Source: Sva-07 sp963752815 (GTDB lineage: Bacteria > Actinomycetota > Acidimicrobiia > Acidimicrobiales > Ilumatobacteraceae). From it: a stretch of 64,000 nt of DNA. The translations under genes and the position numbers were made by a program. The notes under the pieces were generated by a model. The model was not told where the DNA came from and ran no database searches. It worked only from the letters and a program-made list of their open reading frames with translations. Positions 26,743-36,065 of the stretch are shown one piece after another (the stretch's first letter is position 1; the number at the start of each line of letters is the position of its first letter). The stretch is from the NCBI GenBank assembly GCA_963752815.1, contig CAVVZI010000006.1, positions 310,001 through 374,000 of the forward strand, read 5' to 3'.

Positions 26743-27666
26743 ATGACCATGTTGCCGCCGCCGGATCCCGCGACCTTCAGGCCGCCCGTCGTCACGATCC
26801 GACCGACGTTCGTGCCGCCGCAGCCTCCCGCGCCGACGCTGCCCGTGCGCGCCGCCGTCGGGGCGATCGCGGTGCTCACGGTGTCGCTGATCGCCTCCAA
26901 GGTCGTGCTCGACGCGCTGCTCGACTTCGAGTGGCCGCTGCTCGTCTACGTCGTGATCCTCGCGACCATCGGATACGGCCCGTCGGTGGTGTGGTGCCGG
27001 TACGTGAGCCGCCACTGGGGGACCGGCGCGCTCGCCACCGACATCGGCCTCGAACCCCGCTGGTCCGACCTCGGATGGGGCCCGTTGATCTGGCTGGCGG
27101 CGCTCGGCGCGCAGATCGCGATTGCCGCTCTGGTCGTGGGGCTCGGGGTGCCGATCTCCAACAACACCGACGGCATCACCGACCTCCAGACAAATCGGAC
27201 CTACGTCGTGTCGATCGTGATCACCGCCGTGATCGCGGCGCCGATCGTCGAGGAGATGGTGTTCCGCGGCGTCGTGCTGCGCGGGCTGCGGAGCCGGATG
27301 GGCGCCGTGTTGGCGATCGTTCTCCAAGGTGTGTTGTTCGGGTGCGCCCACCTCGACCCCGTGCGCGGCCGGGGCAACCTCGGCCTGGTGATGGTGCTGT
27401 CGGGGGTCGGCATCGCGTTCGGTGCGGGCGCGGTGCTCCTGCGCAGGATCGGCCCGACGATCGTCGCCCACGCGATCTTCAATGGTGTCGTGCTGCTGAT
27501 CGTGCTGACCGGCGTCGCCGATCGCCTCCAGGATGCCGATGCCTCCGCGGCGGCCTCAGTGCGGGAACAGCGCGCGGTTGTCGATCAGGCGCACGTCACC
27601 GAAGAAGGCCGCGGTCGCCACGCGCACTCGATCGGGTGGGAGCGCGTCGAGGTCGGTCACCGCTGA
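26743..27666 (+). CDS. CPBP family intramembrane protease
   Basis: An integral membrane protein of about 307 aa with the CPBP (Abi/CAAX protease-like) motifs: EEMVFRGVVLRGL for the catalytic Glu-Glu and Arg, a His in FGCAHLDP, and the final helix IVAHAIFNGVVLL. At least seven hydrophobic segments are visible after a proline-rich N-terminus. The reading frame runs 111 bp into the convergent panC gene; the last 40 residues look non-native, so the natural end may be earlier. GGAG before the ATGs at 26743 and 26749 supports either start. Confidence 0.8.
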   Translation: MTMLPPPDPATFRPPVVTIRPTFVPPQPPAPTLPVRAAVGAIAVLTVSLIASKVVLDALLDFEWPLLVYVVILATIGYGPSVVWCRYVSRHWGTGALATDIGLEPRWSDLGWGPLIWLAALGAQIAIAALVVGLGVPISNNTDGITDLQTNRTYVVSIVITAVIAAPIVEEMVFRGVVLRGLRSRMGAVLAIVLQGVLFGCAHLDPVRGRGNLGLVMVLSGVGIAFGAGAVLLRRIGPTIVAHAIFNGVVLLIVLTGVADRLQDADASAAASVREQRAVVDQAHVTEEGRGRHAHSIGWERVEVGHR

Positions 27667-28429
27667 GAGATCCTCGGTGTCGAACACCGCCACGTAGTCG
27701 ACGACCGCCAACGGTTCGTCGGCGAACACCCCGAGGGCGGCGTCGATCACCGCGGTGGCGTGCCGTTCACCGTCGGCGGCGGAGCGGACAGCGGCCTCGA
27801 GGGCCCGGGGCACCGCAAGGGCGGCGCGCCGGTGTGCTTCGTCGAGCCGGGTGTTGCGGCTCGACAGGGCGAGGCCGTCGGCCTCGCGTACGGTCGGACG
27901 GCCGACCACGTCGACGCCGAGGTCGAGGTCGGCGCTCAGACGACGCACGATCGCCAATTGCTGGAAGTCCTTCTCGCCGAACACCGCGAGGTCGGGGCGT
28001 ACGGCGGTGAAGAGCTTGGTGACGACTGTTGCGACACCGTCGAAGTGCCCGGGGCGCGACGCGCCTTCCATCACCCCGGCCAGCGAGCCGATCGTCACCG
28101 TGGTCTGGTAACCCGCCGGGTACATCGACCGCGGCGGTGGGCACGTACACCGCGTCGACCCCGTGCGCAGCGCAGACGGCGATGTCGGCATCGACCGGAC
28201 GCGGGTAGTGCTCGAAGTCGTCGGGCCGGTCGAACTGGAGTGGGTTGACGAAGATCGAGACGACCACGCGGTCGGCGATGGTCCCGGCGTGTTCGATGAG
28301 CGCGAGATGGCCACGGTGGAGCGCCCCCATCGTCGGCACCAGGGCGATGCTGGCACCGCCGCGGTGTTCCGAACGCGACCAGGCGGACATCTCCGAGGGC
28401 GTTGTCAGGGTCTGCAGTGCCACGGTCAT
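27556..28429 (-). CDS. panC: Pantothenate synthetase, frameshifted
   Basis: PanC joins pantoate and beta-alanine using ATP. The N-terminal half reads ALVPTMGALHRGHLALI (HxGH-type nucleotidyltransferase motif), VVVSIFVNPLQFDRPDDFEH and YPRPVDADIAVC. After VPTAAV the frame changes (net +1 near 28126) and sequence continues MYPAGYQTTVTIGSLAGVME, TVVTKLFTAVRPDLAVFGEK, QLAIVRRLSADL and LALSSRNTRLD. All active-site blocks are therefore present in two frames, totalling about 290 aa. The ATG overlaps the stop of the upstream NylC-like gene (ATGA). It overlaps the CPBP reading frame at its 3' end. Confidence 0.92.
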
Positions 28430-29519
28430 CGCGTCCTGACGGTGGGGCACAGGTCGAGATAGCTCGGCCGGTCGCTGATCGACGTGGCGCTGAGGATCGC
28501 GTGGGTGCAGGCGGCGGCGAACGTCTCGGCAGCGGCGACGAGGAGGAGATTCAGTTCGACGTTGCGGGTGGCCGCAGCGTGCAGGCGCGATGATGCCGAC
28601 GCGAGTTCGATGTCGCCCGTCGCCAGCCCGAAGATCGTGTCGCCGTCGACCATCGAGTGCGCTGGTCGGACCGCCCTGGCGAGGCCGTCGTGGGCGACCG
28701 ACGCGACCTTGCCGACTTCGGCCTTGGTCAGTCGAGCCGACGTCGCCACGACGCCGATCGTCGTGTTGAGCAGCGGTGGTCGCGCCGCGTCGAGCACCTC
28801 GAGCAGGCCGCGTCGTTCGACCGCCATCGGCCGCCTCCTGCCCGGGCCGGCCAGCTCCCACGGGAGTCCGGTCGCCCGATCGATCGGCGAGCCGTTGGCG
28901 TTGACGACCGCGAGCGCGCCCACGACCACCTCGACCGTATTGGATCGATGTGGGGGTTCATCGTCGGGCCGGGGGAGACGAACGGTGGTGCTGGCGGTAC
29001 CGACGCCGCCCTGCAGGCCGCCGGCAACCGCGCCGGCACCGGCGCCGACCGATCCCCATCGGTGCTGGGCGCGCCGCGCCGCGGCGATGGCGCGCCGGCC
29101 GAAGCCGGCATCAGGCCGATGCCCGAAGTCGCCGCCGCGGCCGAGATCGAAGATCACCGCCGCCGGCACGACGGGGACGACGTGGCCGGGTCCGGAACCC
29201 GGGGGGCCGACGGTGAAGCCGAGCGAGCGTTCCTCGAGCCAGGCCATCACCCCGTCGGCGGCGGCCAGTCCGTACGCGCTGCCACCGGTCAGGCAGACGG
29301 CGTGGATCTGTTCGATGAGGTTGTGCGGCTCCAGCGCGTCGGTCTCTCGCGTGCCCGGCCCGCCGCCTCGGACATCGACGCCGGGCGTCGCCCCTGCGGT
29401 GCGAACACCACGGTGGTTCCGGTCTGCCAGCCGCGTCCGACCCGTTGGTGGTGCCCGACGCGAACTCCTTCGACGTCGGTGATCGAGCCGAACGGCAGCG
29501 GCTCCGGGGTCGAAGTCAT
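28426..29519 (-). CDS. P1/S58 family N-terminal nucleophile hydrolase, NylC-like, frameshifted
   Basis: S58 enzymes include the DmpA aminopeptidase and nylon oligomer hydrolase NylC. They mature by self-cleavage before a Ser or Thr. Here LLNTTIGVVATSA offers the Asn-Thr cleavage site with a Thr nucleophile, as in NylC. The N-terminus SITDVEGVRVGHHQRVGRGW is in one frame. After FAPQG one base is missing (about 29390-29394), and the rest (TPGVDVRGGGPGTRETDALE, CLTGGSAYGLAAADGVMAWL) is in the next, giving about 364 aa. The natural substrate is unknown. The gene overlaps panC by four bases; co-transcription does not by itself show a link to pantothenate. Confidence 0.85.
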
Positions 29520-29571
29520 CGCAGCGAGACTAGGTGGCGAGACTAGGAGATGACGCGGGCGACGTTCTACG

Positions 29572-30225
29572 GTGCGCGACGTGCTGGAACGTCCCCGTCA
29601 AGCCGACACGGTCGTACACCGTGTCCGCACGATCGCCAAGCGCGCGGCCGGCGAGGTCGTGCAGTTCACCTGGGCCGCGGCCATCGAGCTCGGCGCGATC
29701 GGCCCGCACTCGCGGCGGGCACGCCGATTCGGTCGCTTCGGCGACGGCAGTGTCATCTGCTTCCCGCCGAACGCCCTGTTCAACGAGCAGTACATCTCGA
29801 TCGGCGAGGGCACCATGTTCGGGCCCGAGATCACGCTGTCGGCGGGCATGGTGCCGGGCCAGCAGATGGTGTCGGACACCGTCATCACCGTGGGCGACCG
29901 GTGCCTGTTCGGCAAGGGATCAGGAATCGTCGGGCATCTCGAGATCGTGATCGGTGACGATGTCTGGACCGGTCATCACGTGTACATCACCGATCAGAAC
30001 CACGGCTACGCCGACCTCGATCTGCCGATCTCACGCCAGGTGATGCCCGAGCGTCCGGTGTCGATCGGCAGCGGCTCGTGGCTCGGCCATGGCACGGTCG
30101 TGTTGCCGGGTGCGACGATCGGCCGGCACGTGGTGGTCGGCGCCAACAGCGTGGTCACCGGTGAGCTGCCGGACAACTGTGTCGCCGCCGGCACTCCGGC
30201 CCGGGTCATCAAGCATCTGACCTGA
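29572..30225 (+). CDS. Acyltransferase with left-handed beta-helix (hexapeptide repeats)
   Basis: A 217-aa protein whose middle and end are hexapeptide repeats of the O-acetyltransferase type: ISIGEGTMFGPEITLSAG, ITVGDRCLFGKGSGI, IVIGDDVWTGHHVYITDQNH (the catalytic His region), and IGSGSWLGHGTVVLPGATIG with VVGANSVVTGELP. This resembles WbbJ/CatB-like acetyltransferases acting on sugars. The acceptor is unknown. The GTG at 29572 is the likely start. Confidence 0.85.
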   Translation: MRDVLERPRQADTVVHRVRTIAKRAAGEVVQFTWAAAIELGAIGPHSRRARRFGRFGDGSVICFPPNALFNEQYISIGEGTMFGPEITLSAGMVPGQQMVSDTVITVGDRCLFGKGSGIVGHLEIVIGDDVWTGHHVYITDQNHGYADLDLPISRQVMPERPVSIGSGSWLGHGTVVLPGATIGRHVVVGANSVVTGELPDNCVAAGTPARVIKHLT

Positions 30226-30256
30226 CCAGATATCGCCGGGAACGTGCGGCGGCGGG

Positions 30257-30805
30257 TCAGAGGACCGAGCCGCGGGGCGGGGCGCAGCTCGGCATCAGGT
30301 TGTCGCCGGCGAACGTCTCGATGCGCTCGGTCACGGGCACCGACTGGACGGCGGTCTCGGTGAACGGCCCGTCCTTGCCTGACGCGAGCATGTCGGCGTA
30401 GCGGTATCGATCCGCCAGCAGGATGCGGTAGTCCGCCTCCCATTCGGGGACGATCGCCTGGCCCTTGGCGTCGGTCGGCGGCACGGCGACGATGTCCTCG
30501 AGCATCTGCTCGAGCAGGTCGGTCGACTGCCGGACGAGGCCGGCGCGGACGGCGAGATCGTTCGACGCCTGCGCTTCGAGAGCCTGGAGCTGGGGACGCA
30601 CTTCGGCACAGATCTGTTCGGCGCGGGCGGCCCATGCCCGGTCGTCGACCTTGTTGACCGCGGTCTTCGAAGCGAAGAAGAGCGCCCAGATCCAGAACAG
30701 GGCGAACAGCAGCAGCATCAACACGAACAACGATCGTCGGATCGGATGAACTCTCCACGCCGACCGCTTCTCCACGTCGGGGTCGGCGAGCAGGTCTGAC
30801 GGCAT
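30257..30805 (-). CDS. Small single-pass membrane protein of unknown function
   Basis: A 182-aa protein with one transmembrane helix at about residues 26-47 (SLFVLMLLLFALFWIWALFF) and an extracytoplasmic domain rich in alpha-helix (LQALEAQASNDLAVRAGLVR). I do not recognise a family. It could be a wall-facing accessory factor. It is divergent from the ABC exporter operon with a 50-bp gap. A GTG at 30811 is an alternative start. Confidence 0.65.
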   Translation of the reverse strand: MPSDLLADPDVEKRSAWRVHPIRRSLFVLMLLLFALFWIWALFFASKTAVNKVDDRAWAARAEQICAEVRPQLQALEAQASNDLAVRAGLVRQSTDLLEQMLEDIVAVPPTDAKGQAIVPEWEADYRILLADRYRYADMLASGKDGPFTETAVQSVPVTERIETFAGDNLMPSCAPPRGSVL

Positions 30806-30855
30806 CGTCACAATCGACGACGCTATGGGCCGATCGCGCTGGTAGAAACGTCGGG

Positions 30856-32670
30856 ATGGAGACGGAGATGACGCCCGACGGCGTCGCCGCGCCCGAACGG
30901 GGACACTTCCGGCGCAACGTCGGCTTCATCGCGTCATTGGTCCGTGTCCACCCGAAGCCCTTCTTCATCGCCGTCGGCGGCGCCGCGCTGTTCGCCATCT
31001 GCACGATCGCCTCCAGCTTCGCCATCGGATGGGTGATCGACCATGTGATCCTGCCGCGCTTCGAGGACGGCCACGTCGCCATCGGCACCGTGATCGCGGG
31101 GATGGCGATGGTGATCGGCATCGGCATCGTCCGTGCGATCGGCGTGGTCGTACGCCGGTCATACGCCGGGATCGTCCAGTGGCGGGTCGCCCAGACGTAC
31201 ACCAACGAGGTGGTCGGCCGCTTCGTCCGGCAGCCCCTCAGCTGGCACGCCCGCCGCCCCGACGGCGACCTCGTGCAGCGCGCCGGCGTCGACAGCGAGG
31301 GGTCGGTCGCCGTCCTCGGCCCGATCCCGTTCGCCACCTCGACCGTGATCATGATCTTCGTGTCGACGATCTGGCTGTTCTCGATCGACATCGCGCTCGG
31401 CGTGGTGGCGATCGTGCTGTTTCCCACGCTGATCATGACGAACGTCGTGTACGAACGGGCCGTGTCGGCCCACTACACGCGGGCGCAGGACCACCTCGGT
31501 GAGTTCTCGGCCGGCGTCCACGAGAGCTTCGAGGGCGTGCAGCTCGTCAAGTCGTACGGCGCCGAGGAGCGCGAGACCGATCGGCTCTCCGGGCTCGCCG
31601 AGCGGGTCAGGAGCGAGCGGCTGAAAGCGATCCGGATCCGCAGCTGGTTCGAGGGGCTGCTCGACGTCGTCCCGTCGCTCGCCAACATCCTCCTCGTCGT
31701 GATCGGCGCGGCACGGATCAGGTCGAACGACCTGTCGGTGGGCGAGTTCTCCAGTGCGATCTTCCTGTTCACGCTGCTCGTGCTTCCCCTGCGGCTCATC
31801 GGGTACGCACTGTCCGAACTGCCCCGATCGATCGCCGCGTGGACGCGGGTCCGCACGGTCGCCGAGGAGCCGCTCGACGCGGACCCGGCCGACTCGATCG
31901 ATGCTGCCTCACCCGGAGTCGGGGTCGAACTGCACGGCGTGTCGTACATGCACGTCGGTGAGGAGTTCCCGGCTCTCGAGTCGATCGACCTCGTCGTACC
32001 CGCCGGATCGGTGACGGCCCTGGTCGGCCCGACCGGGTCGGGCAAATCGACGCTGGCGTTGCTCGTCGCCGGCCTGCTCGCGCCGACCGAGGGAAGGGTG
32101 CGGCTCGCCCCGGGCAAGCGGTCGGTCGTGTTCCAGGAGGCCTTCCTGCTCGGCGGCAGCGTCGCCGACAACGTCCGGATGGGCGGCGAGTTCTCCGACG
32201 GAGAGCTGTGGGCCGCCCTGGAGATGGCCGCCGCGTCCGACTTCGTGCGCAACCTGCCCAATGGCCTCGACACGGTCGTCGGCGAACGTGGCGTCAGCCT
32301 GAGCGGCGGCCAGCGCCAGCGCGTCGCCCTGGCCCGGGCGCTCGTGCGCGCACCGAGCCTGCTCGTGCTCGACGACACGACGTCGGCGCTCGATCCGGCG
32401 ACCGAGTCGACCGTGCTGGGCAACCTGCGCCACGGCCTCACCGAGACGTCCGTGCTGTTGATCGCCTCCCGTCCGTCGACGATCGCCCTGGCCGACGACG
32501 TGATCTACGTCGCCGGGGGCAGGGTCGCCGCCCACGGCACCCACCCCGAACTGATGGCGTCGGTGCCCGACTACCGCGAGCTCGTCGAGGCGTTCGAATC
32601 CGACCGCTCGGAGTTCATGGAGGCCGTGCCCTTCGGCTCGGCCGGACCGCTCGGCGAGGTGCTGTCGTGA
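30856..32670 (+). CDS. ABC exporter half-transporter A, degenerate ATP site
   Basis: A 604-aa exporter with a six-helix membrane domain (residues about 30-330) fused to an ATPase domain. Walker A is GPTGSGKST, the signature LSGGQRQRVAL, and Walker B LLVLDDTTSALDP. The catalytic Glu after Walker B is replaced by Asp, and the H-loop His is missing (LIASRPST instead of the usual IAHRLST). Such changes are typical of the degenerate subunit in heterodimeric exporters like TM287/288. The stop overlaps the next half-transporter (GTGA), so the two are co-translated. The substrate is unknown; multidrug or lipid export is likely. Confidence 0.9.
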   Translation: METEMTPDGVAAPERGHFRRNVGFIASLVRVHPKPFFIAVGGAALFAICTIASSFAIGWVIDHVILPRFEDGHVAIGTVIAGMAMVIGIGIVRAIGVVVRRSYAGIVQWRVAQTYTNEVVGRFVRQPLSWHARRPDGDLVQRAGVDSEGSVAVLGPIPFATSTVIMIFVSTIWLFSIDIALGVVAIVLFPTLIMTNVVYERAVSAHYTRAQDHLGEFSAGVHESFEGVQLVKSYGAEERETDRLSGLAERVRSERLKAIRIRSWFEGLLDVVPSLANILLVVIGAARIRSNDLSVGEFSSAIFLFTLLVLPLRLIGYALSELPRSIAAWTRVRTVAEEPLDADPADSIDAASPGVGVELHGVSYMHVGEEFPALESIDLVVPAGSVTALVGPTGSGKSTLALLVAGLLAPTEGRVRLAPGKRSVVFQEAFLLGGSVADNVRMGGEFSDGELWAALEMAAASDFVRNLPNGLDTVVGERGVSLSGGQRQRVALARALVRAPSLLVLDDTTSALDPATESTVLGNLRHGLTETSVLLIASRPSTIALADDVIYVAGGRVAAHGTHPELMASVPDYRELVEAFESDRSEFMEAVPFGSAGPLGEVLS

Positions 32671-34496
32671 GCACGATCGACCCGGGCCTCATCGCCCGTG
32701 CCGGCACGATCGCTCCGCCGGGCCAGGACTCGGCGGCCCGCATCATCGGCCGCGGACTCGAGACGGCGCCGATCCTGCGCGAGGGGCTCGGGGTCACGTG
32801 GCTCTTCGCGGCGGTCGGTGCCGCCGGGCGCGTCGTCGTGCCCATCCTGATCCAGCAGGCGATCGACAAGGGCGTCGACGAGAAGACCGGCGACGTGCAG
32901 TTCGATCTGATCGTCAAGATGGCCCTGGTCGGCGCCGTCGCCGTGATCGTGTCGGGGTTCTCCCTCCGGCAGGCGTCGGTGCGCCTCGGCGAACGCAGCG
33001 AACGTGCGCTGTACGACCTGCGGGCGCGGCTGATCGGCCACATCCACCAGCTGAGCCTGGCGACGCACAACGACGAACGGCGCGGCGGACTCGTCTCGCG
33101 AGTCACGAGCGACATCGAGGCGTTGGCCCAGTTCTTCCAATGGGGCGGCCTCGCCTGGCTGCTCGACGGCACGCTCATGCTGATCGTCGCCGGCGTGATG
33201 CTCGCCTACAGCTGGCAGCTCGCGCTGATCGCCTTCGCCGTGTCGATGCCGCTGGCGTTCGTGCTGCGGGCCGTGCAATCGCGACTGGTGCGCGCCTACG
33301 ACGCCGCGCGCCACGCCAACGGCGACATGCTCGGCTCCATCGCCGAAGTGGTGTCGGGCACGGCCACCATCCGGGCGTACGGCGCCGGGGAGGTGCTCGA
33401 GCGGCGGGTGCACGACGCGGTCGAGGTCAAGACGCGAGCGCAGATCAAGGCGTCGCTGATCGGTGCCTTCCTCTTCCCCTCGGGCGAGATCTTCTCGGCG
33501 TTCACCATCTCCGCGATCGTCGGCGTCGGCGTGTGGATGGGCCCGTCGAGCAGCCTGACCGCGGGTGCACTGGTCGGGTTCATCTTCCTCACGTACCGGT
33601 TCCTCGAACCGATCGCCGAATTCACCGAGGTGCTCGACCAGACGCAGAACGCGGTGGCCGGGCTGCGCCGCGTGCTGTCGGTGCTCGACCTGCCGATCGG
33701 CCCGCCGCCGCCGACCGACCCGATCGCCTTGCCCGTCGGCAAGCTGCGCATCGACATCCGGGAGGTGACGTTCTCGTACCCGAGCCGCGATCGGGAGGGC
33801 TCCGATTCGGCGGTGCTCAAGAACATCGACGTGACGATTCCCGCCGGCCAGCAGGTGGCGATCGTCGGCTCGACGGGTTCGGGCAAGACCACACTCGGCC
33901 GGCTGATCGCCCGCTTCGCCGACCCGACGATCGGCACCATCGAGCTCGGCGGTGTGCCCCTCAAACGGGTCGACCGTGCCGAACTCCGCCGCCGCCTCGT
34001 GGTCGTGTCGCAGGAGCCGTTCCTGTTCGACGATTCGGTGAGCGCCAACGTCGCCTTCGCCGTCGAACACTCGACGCGGGCCGACGTCGAGCGCGTGGTC
34101 GAGGAGCTCGGCGTCGGCGACTGGGTCGAATCGTTGTCCGAGGGCCTCGCGACCGGTGTCGGCGAGCGCGGCGATCAGTTGTCCGCCGGTGAGCGTCAGC
34201 TCGTGGCGTTGTTGCGCGCCGGGCTCGCCGGACCGGACGTCCTGATCCTCGACGAGGCGACTTCGTCGGTCGACGCTCTGACCGAGGTGCGCGTCGCCCG
34301 CGCCCTCGAACGGCTCGCCGCCGCCCGCACCACGATCGCCATCGCCCACCGGCTCTCGACCGCCGCGCGGGCCGACCGGGTGCTCGTGTTGGAACACGGC
34401 CGCCTCGTGGAGGACGGTCACCACGACGAGTTGATCACGAACGACGGCCCGTATCGCCGCCTGTACGACGCCTGGGTCTCCTCGACCTCAGTCTGA
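32667..34496 (+). CDS. ABC exporter half-transporter B, canonical ATP site
   Basis: The 609-aa partner of the preceding gene. The membrane domain contains the coupling-helix region SLATHNDERRGGLVSRVTSD. The ATPase domain has Walker A GSTGSGKTT, signature LSAGERQLVAL, Walker B VLILDEATSSVD with the catalytic Glu, and the switch His in IAIAHRLST. It thus supplies the residues missing from half-transporter A. The GTG start overlaps the previous stop. Substrate is unknown. Confidence 0.92.
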   Translation: MSTIDPGLIARAGTIAPPGQDSAARIIGRGLETAPILREGLGVTWLFAAVGAAGRVVVPILIQQAIDKGVDEKTGDVQFDLIVKMALVGAVAVIVSGFSLRQASVRLGERSERALYDLRARLIGHIHQLSLATHNDERRGGLVSRVTSDIEALAQFFQWGGLAWLLDGTLMLIVAGVMLAYSWQLALIAFAVSMPLAFVLRAVQSRLVRAYDAARHANGDMLGSIAEVVSGTATIRAYGAGEVLERRVHDAVEVKTRAQIKASLIGAFLFPSGEIFSAFTISAIVGVGVWMGPSSSLTAGALVGFIFLTYRFLEPIAEFTEVLDQTQNAVAGLRRVLSVLDLPIGPPPPTDPIALPVGKLRIDIREVTFSYPSRDREGSDSAVLKNIDVTIPAGQQVAIVGSTGSGKTTLGRLIARFADPTIGTIELGGVPLKRVDRAELRRRLVVVSQEPFLFDDSVSANVAFAVEHSTRADVERVVEELGVGDWVESLSEGLATGVGERGDQLSAGERQLVALLRAGLAGPDVLILDEATSSVDALTEVRVARALERLAAARTTIAIAHRLSTAARADRVLVLEHGRLVEDGHHDELITNDGPYRRLYDAWVSSTSV

Positions 34497-34515
34497 ACGC
34501 GGCGGGTCGGAACGC

Positions 34516-35265
34516 TCAGTCGAGATCGAGGCCGAAGGGCACCGGCCCCGTGACATCGGTGACGTGGCACTCCACGTCGTCGAGGAGCACCTTGCGGAAG
34601 ACCTCGAAGTCGGCCACTTCGCCGGGTGCCACGTCGTCGACCGCGACGCGTGCCTGGCGGTGCACGTTGTCGGTTCCCGGACGGTTGAAGGTCACCTCGA
34701 CGCCGAAGGAAGCCTCGTGATCGGAGCGGTTGGTGATCTGTCCCGTCATCGTGGCGATCGAGCCGTCGAGCTTGCATCCGGTGACCGTGACGTCGTTGGC
34801 GACCGGGTTCTCGAACCGATCGACCGCCCGCAGGACGGTCACCGAAAGGACCACCCCGACCACGCACAGTGCGGCCGCCAGCAAGCCGGTGGTCAGGCCG
34901 GCGATGGCGAAGCCCCGCCGGCGGTGGCTGCGCCGCGATCCGTCGCGCGAACGCGCCAGCGAGATGCCTCCGAAGATGATGGCCAGCACGGCGCAGATCG
35001 CCCCGACCACGACGATGAACGGCAGCCAGGCGATGGAGACGGCGATGATGCCGAGGATCATCGAGGCGAGGGCGAGCCCCGATCCGGGTGTGCCGGCAGA
35101 AGGTTCTGCGACTCCAGCCGGTCCGGGATCGATTCCGAGCGGATCGACGTAGCGGACGCCGTTCGTCGACACGTCGCCGGTCCACACCGTGCCGTTGTGG
35201 AAGCGGAACTCGAACCGTCGCATCGGATCCGGGTACCAGCCGGGCGGGTACGCCGGTTCTGACAT
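34516..35265 (-). CDS. DUF2510/DUF4190-type membrane protein
   Basis: A 249-aa protein. The N-terminus has the short DUF2510 signature (PPGWYPDPMRRFEFRFHNG, with paired aromatic residues), common in actinobacterial membrane proteins. Two hydrophobic segments follow (LALASMILGIIAVSIAWLPF and VVVGAICAVLAIIFGGISLA), then a third TM helix and an extracytoplasmic beta-rich domain (FGVEVTFNRPG). The last domain resembles small Ig-like folds. Function is unknown. It converges with the ABC exporter operon. Confidence 0.8.
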   Translation of the reverse strand: MSEPAYPPGWYPDPMRRFEFRFHNGTVWTGDVSTNGVRYVDPLGIDPGPAGVAEPSAGTPGSGLALASMILGIIAVSIAWLPFIVVVGAICAVLAIIFGGISLARSRDGSRRSHRRRGFAIAGLTTGLLAAALCVVGVVLSVTVLRAVDRFENPVANDVTVTGCKLDGSIATMTGQITNRSDHEASFGVEVTFNRPGTDNVHRQARVAVDDVAPGEVADFEVFRKVLLDDVECHVTDVTGPVPFGLDLD

Positions 35266-35340
35266 GCGGGCAAGCTACCGGCCGCAGGCTTTGCCGAACG
35301 GTGTGGGTGGGCGCGGCCGTCGGTCCCTACGATCGGGGGC

Positions 35341-36018
35341 ATGGAGATCGTGCTCGTGCGCCACGGCGAACCGGAATGGGTGCGCGGCGGACTGAACGTC
35401 GTCGATCCACCGCTCACCGAACGGGGCCAGGCCCAGGCCGAGCAGCTGGCCCAGGTGCTCTCCAAGGAGGTCTTCGACGAGGTGCTCGTGTCACCCCTCG
35501 TGCGCGCTCGACAGACGGCCGCTCCGCTGCTCGCCCGGCTCGGACGCGACGAGGAGGTCGACCCGTGGCTGGAGGAGATCCGGGACCCCAAATGGCACGG
35601 CACGCCCGCGGAGAAGGCGGCCGACGCCTACGCCGAACTGCGCGGCCGGCCTGCCGAGGAACGCTGGTCGGGGCTCGACGGCGGTGAGTCGGTGCGGGAG
35701 TTCGTGGCCCGGATCCGCAGCGGTGCGGCGGGCTTTCTGGCCGCACGCGGCGTCACGCGCAGCGAGGTGGATCTGCCGATCTGGCAGATCGAGGAACCGG
35801 GCGCACGGATCCTGCTCGTCGCCCACGCCGGCACGAACTCGGTGACCATCGGCCATCTGCTCGGCCTGCAGGCGACGCCGTGGGAGTGGGACCGCTTCGT
35901 GCTCGGGCACGCCTCGATCTGCCGGCTCGAAGCGATGCCCCTGCACGACGGGCACACGTTCTGCCTGTCGAAGTTGAGCGACGTGGAGCATCTGCCGCTC
36001 GACGATCGCACCCGCTAG
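35341..36018 (+). CDS. Histidine phosphatase superfamily protein
   Basis: A 225-aa phosphoglycerate mutase-like enzyme. The catalytic VLVRHGEPEW motif is at the N-terminus, the second Arg in VSPLVRARQTAAPLL, and the second catalytic His in LLVAHAGTNSV. Members act as phosphatases or mutases on many substrates; nothing here identifies the substrate. It is divergent from the DUF2510 gene and is followed by the methyltransferase after 47 bp. Confidence 0.88.
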   Translation: MEIVLVRHGEPEWVRGGLNVVDPPLTERGQAQAEQLAQVLSKEVFDEVLVSPLVRARQTAAPLLARLGRDEEVDPWLEEIRDPKWHGTPAEKAADAYAELRGRPAEERWSGLDGGESVREFVARIRSGAAGFLAARGVTRSEVDLPIWQIEEPGARILLVAHAGTNSVTIGHLLGLQATPWEWDRFVLGHASICRLEAMPLHDGHTFCLSKLSDVEHLPLDDRTR

Positions 36019-36065
36019 CAGCGCCGATCGCAACGGCGTGCGGAGCGACGTCTACCGTCGACCCC

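Noticed and set aside
27556..27666. 111-bp overlap of the CPBP gene with panC as a functional overlap
   Set aside because: The CPBP tail after the last membrane helix looks non-native, so the overlap may reflect a missed stop or another indel; no evidence for a function.
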